Shown here piece after piece: positions 56,522-64,000 of a stretch of DNA of 64,000 bases. Position 1 is the first letter of the stretch. Every line of letters begins with the position of its first letter. This stretch comes from Plasmodium malariae. Its lineage: Eukaryota > Apicomplexa > Aconoidasida > Haemosporida > Plasmodiidae. The stretch spans positions 507,501 to 571,500 of the forward strand of contig NC_041781.1 in NCBI RefSeq assembly GCF_900090045.1, read 5' to 3'. The position numbers and the translations under genes were made by a program. The notes beneath the pieces are model-generated. The model was given only the letters and a program-made list of their open reading frames with translations. It was not told the DNA's origin and searched no databases.

Positions 56522-57059
56522 TATAAATGTACCTGTGTACATATGGATGTATGCATGTATGCGTAAAAAAACAATAATGCTGAAGGTACGTAGGAAAGTA
56601 TTTATAAAACCACATAACGGCGAGTGCGTGCAAATCAGTGAACGTGTCAACAAAGAGAATTTTCTGTAAAGGAATTTCCTCAGCTTTTTCTTATACATAC
56701 ATATATATATATATACATATATACAAATATACATACATATATACAAATATACATACATATATACAAATATACATACATATATACAAATATACATACATAT
56801 ATACAAATATACATACATATATACATATACGTATATATTATTTATTTCTTTTCTTTTTTTTTGATTACCTTGCACGTTTAAAAAATAATCATTCATTTGC
56901 TGCTCACGATATGGAGCATAGTGCTTTAAAGAAAAATCAGTGTCTCATTATTTAGTCAATTTTTAATGAAAAATTATACAAAAATATACAAATATAAAGA
57001 TAGAAAAAAAAAAAGAAAAAAACGCCTATTCCTATTTTTTCCTTTTTAATGCACCTCAT
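56274..57059 (-). CDS. Candidate five-exon small protein
   Basis: Exons by splice consensus: 57059-57024, 56923-56869, 56689-56541, 56428-56410 (19 nt) and 56353-56274. Phases agree throughout, total 339 nt, 112 residues. It starts [10 protein letters not shown], continues [18 protein letters not shown] and [20 protein letters not shown], and ends [13 protein letters not shown]. One central hydrophobic helix ([13 protein letters not shown]) suggests a single-pass membrane or mitochondrial-inner-membrane protein. No family is recognised. Three acceptors are AAG rather than YAG, and the end of exon 3 is uncertain, so boundaries may shift. The intron after exon 3 carries a (TA)n tract, and the one before it a 20-bp TACATATATACAAATA repeat. 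Confidence 0.4.
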
Positions 57060-57129
57060 TTTGATGTGAACTATGAGGAACAAAGTTTTTTTCCGGGCAC
57101 GTTATATTTGTTCTATTTTATATTATCTA

Positions 57130-57177
<48 letters not shown>

Positions 57178-58046
57178 TTTTTACTTCTTCCCTTTGCCCA
57201 ATTTTTGAATAATATTAAAAAGCAAAAAAGAGGAGCATCATCTTTGTGTACAAATAAAATTCAAAGTAGTAATAAAATTAAATATTTTTATTTCGTGTAG
57301 ATTGCTTTCTCCTTTTTATGGGATGATATATTTTTATATACATTCAAGAGTATATGTTGGAGAACATCATTTATTTTATTTTTTTTTTTTTTTTATATCA
57401 AATATTTGTACAGTTTGCTGAGCATAAATGTTTACATAAAAAATGATGCCAACACCAAAATGATGTTTTATTATTTTTTGGTGCATCTTTTTTTAACAAA
57501 ATTACATAAACATATACATACATACATACATGTATACGTACATGTATACATACATACATACATGTATACATACATACATACATACATACATACATACATA
57601 CATACATACATACATACATACATACATACATACATACATACATACATACATACATACATACATACATACATACATACATACATACATACATACATACATA
57701 CATACATACATACATACATACATACATACATACATACATACATACATGTACCTATGTATATGTGCTTATATGCATGCGGTAAATTGAGCAAAATAAGGAA
57801 ACGTTGGCTGTTGAATACATTTGCAATTTCTCAAGGGGGGAACAAACAACGGTATGTGCAAACATGCCCTTGTAAGAAGATTAACGCATAAGCAAGTGTA
57901 TATATATTACGAATGTAAACATATTATACACGTATGCACACACGTGGTATTATGGAGTTATGACACAATCACCCAAATGCCGCTCTGCAAACATCCCGTA
58001 CATACACGCGTATAGGACATTGTTTACAAACAGAAAAGTTTGAAAT
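57060..58046. other. Spacer with TA and CATA tracts
   Basis: A + strand ORF (57073-57300) starts 14 bp from the opposing candidate start and crosses a (TA)n tract. Its end (KKQKRGASSLCTNKIQSSNK) looks protein-like. A second + strand patch at 57749-57852 reads GKLSKIRKRWLLNTFAISQG and ends at a good donor (CG|GTATGT). I found no partner exon for either. Confidence 0.35.
57514..57747 (+). repeat. (CATA)n tetranucleotide array
   Basis: About 230 bp of nearly pure CATA (ACAT/TACA) repeats with three TGTA interruptions near the 5' end. All six frames are open because the unit contains no stop, which explains the MYVC and YIHT readings. Confidence 0.95.
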
Positions 58047-58250
58047 CTATATCTGCTTATTTTTAAAATATTTATACACAGTTAAGGAATAAAAAAACAA
58101 AGGAACTAGATAAATGGGATATGAAAGACTCAGAATCTTTTGTATTTCTTTGAACTCTCCGAATTTCTCCTAAAAATTAAACAAATAAAATGTATTAATT
58201 GTACCATATGGTGCTCACACAACAGCACATACCCATGCGTCTATGTATGT

Positions 58251-58308
<58 letters not shown>

Positions 58309-58460
58309 GTTAAAATAGACAAGTATGAGAAGAAGAGCGGCTGTTGCATATTGTTTTACGCCTTACGCTTAAAAAGTAGATGTTGTAGTTTGGGGGCGTC
58401 ATTGCTTGAAGTAAAAAAAAAAGGAGTAAATTATTTTTAACCTGCAAAATAGGAGAAAGA

Positions 58461-58491
<31 letters not shown>

Positions 58492-60441
58492 AAAAAATTG
58501 AAGATACTTATGAAAATTCCTATATTAGAAGTTTAACTGTGTGGAGGTGTAACTACGATTTAGAGTTAAACTACAAACGCACATGCACACCCCTAAACAT
58601 GTATGCAAGTACACACGTATCTGTGTTTTCTTCAACTCGTGTTCATGCATTAATCCCGCACAAATGAGGAATCTCCAACTTACGCTAAAAATCTTGTAGG
58701 AACCATTCAAATAAAGCAAAGCAAAGATAATAGAGGGAAACAAAAGATACTTGTTGCACAAGATAAAGAGTAAACCATTCATATCAAATGAAGATTTTAT
58801 TTTCATACCTTCATATAATATATTAGAAATAATTATAAGGAAGGAGGGAGTTAATATATTATTAAAGATGAGAAATACTTGTCTGAGTGAATTTTCATAA
58901 AGTAAGTTTGCCGTATTAGAAAATTTGAAAAGAAGTGAAAAAAAAATACAACATGTGTATGAATTGAGAAAAAGGGAGTTGAATAAGGTCAGGTAGCTCC
59001 GATTGCTATTATCAATGTTACTGCTATTACTACTGCTGTTACTGCTGCTGTTACTACTGCTATTACTACTGCTGTTACTACTGCTGTTACTGCTGCTGTT
59101 ACTACTGCTGTTACTGCTGCTGTTACTGCTGCTGTTACTGCTGCTGTTACTACTGCTGTTACTGCTGCTGTTACTGCTGCTGTTACTGCTGCTGTTACTG
59201 CTGCTGTTACTGCTGCTGTTACTGCTGCTGTTACTGCTGCTGTTACTGCTGCTGTTACTGCTGCTGTTACTGCTGCTGTTACTGCTGCTGTTACTACTGC
59301 TATTACTATTGCTGCTATTATTACCGCTTGATAATTTATATTTTTTTATAACCAAATTGGTGTACACCTTTGAAATAAAGCTACTAACTAAAAGGTAGAA
59401 GTTCACAAATGCGTTAATGTTATCATCAACATAATTTAACTTTTGCAATATATTATTAAATACGTACATGGGTATAAGTCCTGAGTGATTTAACATGCAC
59501 ATGTGTTGTAGCATATGAACTTTTGCATTCTCGATGTTTGTGCGTTTTTCCTTTTCCCCTACTTCACTGTTATCATAAGAAGCTTCTTCAACTATGTTAT
59601 ATTTTTTATCTTTCTCATCGTAGCAGTGTGGTCGAGTTACACTCCCTTCCGACTGTTCAAAATTTTTTTCTTTTAAACCTTCATCCGCAATGTGTTCGTT
59701 TAGTGCTACATTATTCCTGTGTGTACTCTCATGGTTATCCTGTTCGTTAATTTTGTCTAATTTGTTATCTGAAAAAAGGTCTTTTCTGTTATTCCCTACG
59801 CCATTCGCTTCGTTATGCCCTATGTCATTCCTATCGCTATTCCCCTTATCATACCCATCGTTATGGGGTTCACTATTCCCTTCATCTTTTAACTCTTTCC
59901 CCTTTTTTGCATAGAAAAAATAAGAGGCCGTAAAGCGAGAAATAAAATTTTGAAAAAAAAATTGAAAAAGACAAAAAAAAAAAATTTTGCAAAAAGTTGG
60001 GACTTGTGTAGGAATTCGTTTTATTACATCATTTATAGTGGTCAGTAAAAATATTTTCGAGTTAACTTTATCCGTAATTTCAATTAATGCATTTCTATGT
60101 TTATTATGTATTAAGTTAAAGTAGTTTAACGAAAGCATAAAAGCAAATATGTTACTCAAACTGAGTATTATCTTTAATGGCTTCATTAACTCTTCATATT
60201 TTATGAACGGTATTTTCTTTATTTGTAATAAAATACTATTTTTGCTAAAGTGAGTTACCAATTTTCCCCCATCTTTTCTCTTTCCATACACACTGTAATA
60301 TTTATTTTTATTATTTATACTTATAAATCCTTTTCCTATTTTGTACTTCTTGTCCCATTTATCCTGCACACTTTTTGTTTTTATGAACACATTGTATATG
60401 ATCACTGCTAGTGCAAATAATAAATATGCACGTGATTTCAT
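58047..60441 (-). CDS. AEC/PIN-like transporter with organellar leader
   Basis: Three exons: 60441-58684 (donor AGC|GTAAGT), 58441-58367 (acceptor TTTGCAG|, donor AGC|GTAAGG) and 58169-58047 (acceptor TTTTTAG|, stop TAG). All are phase 0, total 651 residues. A signal peptide (1-20) and basic segment resemble an apicoplast leader. Auxin-efflux-carrier (AEC/PIN-like) features follow: LNHSGLIPMYVFNNIL (the GNxGxLP position before the central loop), SLRQVFLIFNNILTPSFLII, then FILCNKYLLFPSIIFALLYL, and in the last two exons LLQAMTPPNYNIYFL and ILSLSYPIYLVPLFFYSL, matching the APxxxN helix and final helix. The central loop holds about 100 residues of SSNS repeats (12-bp units, 59010-59325). Substrate unknown. 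The unspliced ORF to 58525 reads into intron. Confidence 0.7.
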
Positions 60442-61228
60442 TCCCCTTTCGCTCTGCTTGCACGGTCACCTTCGTTATGTTACTACAAACAGTGCTATAT
60501 ATTACAACATCACTGCTTACTAGTTACAACAATGTTGTAGTAGTTAATTGCTTCACCTCAGTTGAGACCTCTTTCACTGTTGTACACCTTTTTTTTTTTT
60601 TTTTTATTTTCCCCGTCCCTCCTATGTGTCAAATAGCTTGCTTTGTTTTATCAATATTTTCTGTATTCTCAATATTTCCGATATATTCAATATATAGTAT
60701 ATTCTCAGTATTTCCAATATTCTCAATGTCCTTTCAATTAATCACATTAACATTTTAACGACATAATAAATTTCTGACCAAAAAGTAGCGTTTTAAAAAA
60801 AATTTAAAGCATGCAATTTTTTTAAATAAATGTTTTATTAGAAAATATAAAATTTTTTTTTTTTTTCTGTTCGTAGCTTTTGGCACATTTTTACGATCTT
60901 ATCTTAATAACCATGTATGTTAAAAGTGCCACTAAAAAAAAAAATAAAATAAAATGTGAAATTATTCTGATCTGTTCAGAAATGTTATGAAATTTTAGGA
61001 AATATGAAAATTTTGAAAAATTGGGATAAATAAATAGCTTTTCAAAAGACCTCTTAATGTCAGTATCACGTGCATTTTAAAAAAATGTTAACGAAAGGAA
61101 ACAACTATTGAATTAGAATCATGAAAATTGGAGTTACACATATTCTTTTATGACTTTTATTGGAGCGTTCTCATTCCCTCTTATGCGCATAATTGTATGT
61201 GCGTATATTTACACATGTATGCACATAT

Positions 61229-61260
<32 letters not shown>

Positions 61261-63199
61261 TTACGTTTGAATTTATGTTTGATATGACTAAACAATTTTA
61301 CAACGCACTTTGTTTTTTTTTCTTTTTTTGATTTTTTCCTTTTTTTTGATTTTATCCTTTTTTTTGATTTTATCCTTTTTTTTGATTTTTTCCTTTTTTT
61401 TCCTATTCTCTTTTTACCGCCATTTTCTGTGCAACTTTTTCGACTTCTTTATAGAGCATAACAAAATGTACATAAACATCAGCACACATAAGTAAGCATT
61501 TAAATAAATGTATCTCTAAGGATCTAAGAAAAATACAAGCAAAAATGTATGCATTCATGCAATATTTACTCACATGCATTTACCATGGTGCATCAAAATA
61601 TGACTGACCTTTTTGTCATTACGACGTTTGATCATTGTATTCTAGAATTTAGTGAATTCAATTTGCATATAAAATTTTTTTTTTTTTGCTCTCCTCCACC
61701 GATTGACACACATAATTATAGCATTTTCAATTAGGAAATGAAACATTATTGCACTTTTTTTTTCTTTTTTTCTTTTTTTACACCATATATATATATATTT
61801 ACGAATACATGGATGCATCATTCTCTTTGTGAATATTTGAAAGTTTTAACAGTGTATTCAAGCATATGTTATACATGGATGTTCATTTCACTTTAAACTA
61901 TTTTATACGGATGATACTTGTTTAATTAAAGTAAATGTGTAAATATAACCTGTACACGTTAATGTGTTTTCCTAAGATGAGAAGATGAGCAGGGCAAAGA
62001 AAATCTGAAAAAAGCAAGCTTCTAAAAATGTAAGTAAAATTTAGCTTTTATATTTTCCAAGTTTTACCCAAGTTTTATCCAAGTTTATCCAAGTGTTATT
62101 TCTTCATATATTCATTTATTTTATTATTTTTTACATTTTACTTTTTCATTATTTTTACCCTTTTGCTTTATATACTTTTATCGTAGTGCGAACATTTTGT
62201 ATTTCACGATTGCATCTTTACATAATATTTGAAAGCCTTTTACGCTCGAAAACACACACCATCCGAGTAAAGCCGCATGTATGTAATTATATGCATACTC
62301 ATTTATATGTGTACGTGTTTATGCATAAATATAATCTTGTATACAACATGCATATATATGTAAACTACTGCTACATTTATAAAATCATCCATGGAATATA
62401 AATTTACGGGTTTTTCTTATGTTTTCATGCTAGCTAATAATTATTTTGACGTAAAAAAAAAAAAAAAAAAATGCTATGATAAAGTGTGTGCACCCCTATA
62501 TATGCATTTCATTGTAACCACGTGGTGTTTCATACAAAATATAAATTAAGGATGAAACTTAACTATAAATATTTTCACTTTATGTGCTACTTTTATAATT
62601 GTTTTATTCCATTTTTGTATACTTGTACATTGGTATAAATATAGAATATTCGTTGTATGCATTTTATATATTCTTAAAAATTTCCTTAATTATGGCGTAA
62701 ACTTCTTGTATATTACCTCTTTCACCATTTAATGCGTTACTTTTTTAACCTAATAATTTTATTTTTCCTCTTTTTTATTTTGTACTTTTTTAATTTCAAT
62801 TTTTTAAGTGTGATATATTTTTTTATTTTTATCTATTAATTTTTCCTTTGTAGCTTTTTTTTATGGTATTATTATTCGTACTATTTTTTTTTTTTTTTTT
62901 ACTTAATTGTTAATTTTTTTTTGTGCATTTTAAAAAGGGATACACGTGAAGTTTAGTAAAGAGGAGAAAGCTCTTTGAAAAAGTTTTCATAAAAAAGAAA
63001 TAAAATAAGTAGTACATATTAAAATTGCATACAATAAAAATTATGTGCATATGTTCAGCATGTGTGCATATTCAAGCGTGTTACATGTTACGTGTTACAT
63101 GTTACGTTTTACATGTTACGTTTTACATGTTACGTTTTACATGTTACTTGTTATGTGTTACCTTTTATATGTTACTTGTTATGTGTTACCTTTTATATG
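60442..63199. other. 2.8-kb spacer
   Basis: Upstream of the AEC-like gene. It contains TATTCTCAATATTTCC-type repeats (60650-60730), TTTTTTTGATTTTATCC repeats (61317-61400) and poly-A/T runs. An ATG-started + strand ORF at 61549-61734 (61 residues) and one at 62093-62401 have some balanced composition, but no homology or splice support. No RNA gene is seen. Confidence 0.45.
63083..63199 (+). repeat. 14-bp ACATGTTACGTTTT array
   Basis: About eight tandem units of ACATGTTACGTTTT and TATGTTACTTGTTATGTGTTACC variants. It lies directly downstream of the stop of the minus-strand gene at 63200. Confidence 0.85.
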
Positions 63200-63550
63200 T
63201 TACATGATACAAGATACATGCAGACCGATAACAATGAAAGTGATACACTCAAATACGCTAAATTGAAAGGTGTACATATATATAAAATTTTCACTTTTTT
63301 TATTCCCTTTTTTTATGAATAATTTTGAGATATCACTACTTTGAAGCAATTTGTAAATTTGTGTTATCCATTCATCATAATTTATGGATGTCTTCAATAT
63401 ACAAAAGTTGTCTATGCATATTAAAAACAAATTGATTTCCAGCATTAATCGTGTTACAACAACAAAACTGTGTAATATATTCTTATGTGCATATAGCCAT
63501 ATAGTTATAAAACAGTAAAAATAAAACCTAATTGCCATATTGTGAAACAT
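63200..63550 (-). CDS. Small hydrophobic protein, unknown function
   Basis: ORF of 116 residues from ATG at 63550 (MFHNMAIRFYFYCFITIWLY) with balanced composition. The N-terminus is signal-like, and a second hydrophobic helix (MLEINLFLICIDNF) follows. A polar middle (NYDEWITQIYKLLQSSDISKLFIKKGNKKS) leads to a hydrophobic C-terminus. A donor-like AGC|GTATTT at about 63254 means the last 18 residues could be intron. No family is recognised. The length and long polar segment make it more credible than other chance ORFs nearby. Confidence 0.5.
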   Translation of the reverse strand: MFHNMAIRFYFYCFITIWLYAHKNILHSFVVVTRLMLEINLFLICIDNFCILKTSINYDEWITQIYKLLQSSDISKLFIKKGNKKSENFIYMYTFQFSVFECITFIVIGLHVSCIM

Positions 63551-63795
63551 ATTCTTAGTGACGAATAGTACATATATATATTAATATTTGCGTACTGCGG
63601 AATATTCCTACTTCAAAGTGCATAAATCATAACGTCCAAAAAGTATCCATATATGTATACATATATATATATATATATAATATATGTATGTACTTTATTT
63701 TTTATTTATGCACAAAATGTATATCGTGTAAAAGTTTATTTTTGTTATAAAAAAAACACGGTACTCAAAAATATTTCACACACACACACATTTAT

Positions 63796-63828
<33 letters not shown>

Positions 63829-64000
63829 TATCACATAATTGCACATTTGGAACATACTTCCGTATGCTTCAACTGAAAAACATATTTTTATGCTATGCTG
63901 TAATATTGCTCGAATAAAACAAAGAGAGTTCTTACCTTTTCATTTACAACAATGTTTAAGAAAATGTAATTTTTTTTCTTTTTTTTTTTCTTTTTTTTTC
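63551..64000. other. Upstream spacer to window end
   Basis: AT-rich, with (TA)n at 63663-63680 and 63812-63831, a (CA)n patch at 63777-63791 and poly-T at the end. Nothing coding is recognised. Confidence 0.5.

Noticed and set aside
57514..57747. Long ORFs with MYVC and YIHT repeats
   Set aside because: All frames are open because the CATA unit lacks stops. This is a microsatellite.
58525..58683. C-terminal tail of the unspliced AEC ORF (after SYKIFS)
   Set aside because: It follows a consensus GTAAGT donor and reads as intron. Downstream exons restore the family C-terminus.
59003..59398. 131-residue poly-leucine ORF
   Set aside because: Antisense shadow of the SSNS repeat in the AEC-like gene.
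1..64000. CRISPR arrays, prophage, transposons or defence systems
   Set aside because: Tandem arrays here have no spacers, and no transposase, integrase or bacterial gene is present. The window is eukaryotic nuclear DNA.

Overview
This window looks like a nuclear chromosome segment of a malaria parasite (Plasmodium). The intergenic DNA is extremely AT-rich, with (TA)n, (CATA)n and poly-A/T tracts. Genes are interrupted by short AT-rich introns. Proteins carry Lys/Asn/Ser-rich low-complexity stretches and in-frame minisatellites, and some have apicoplast-type leaders (signal peptide plus basic transit peptide). From memory, the block HslU - eIF2D - PA28 - apicoplast L35 - peptide deformylase also occurs together on P. 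falciparum chromosome 9. Composition would suit a P. malariae/P. ovale-like species, but I cannot prove the species.

Layout: 1-4.8 kb gene-poor AT flank; 4.8-6.0 LRR protein (-); 7.2-7.8 decayed J-domain pseudogene (-); 8.5-8.8 GSKIP-like protein (+); 10.6-11.5 tubulin chaperone B (+); 12.8-13.2 small two-exon protein (+); 13.6-18.1 TEL2 (-); 22.3-26.5 TBC Rab-GAP (+); 27.5-28.6 URI-type prefoldin (-); 29.4-29.6 DAD1-like exon (-); 30.2-32.9 HslU/ClpY ATPase (-); two small candidate genes at 33.2 and 34.4 (+); 35.8-37.2 a five-exon RIIa-like plus SAM protein (-); 40.3-43.8 eIF2D (+); 44.9-45.8 PA28 (-); 48.5-49.1 apicoplast L35 (+); 49.9-51.1 peptide deformylase (-); 51.4-53.2 two small spliced candidates (-); 53.5-54.8 P1/S1-nuclease-like protein (-); 56.3-57.1 small five-exon candidate (-); 58.0-60.4 AEC/PIN-like transporter with two previously hidden exons (-); 63.2-63.6 small membrane protein (-).

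Most recognised genes are housekeeping: protein quality control (HslU, PA28, URI, TBCB, TEL2 as an Hsp90 co-chaperone), translation (eIF2D, L35, deformylase) and traffic (TBC). L35, deformylase and probably the AEC-like transporter point to the apicoplast, but nothing shows co-regulation and no operons are expected. The points most worth a second look are the AEC-like carrier with an organellar leader, the P1/S1-like protein that has lost most zinc ligands, the RIIa/SAM protein, the J-domain relic, the TEL2 5' homopolymer frame break, and several small multi-exon genes that only appear when splice sites are read by eye. I found no tRNA, rRNA, CRISPR or transposon. Exon models of the small genes are my inference from splice consensus and reading phase.
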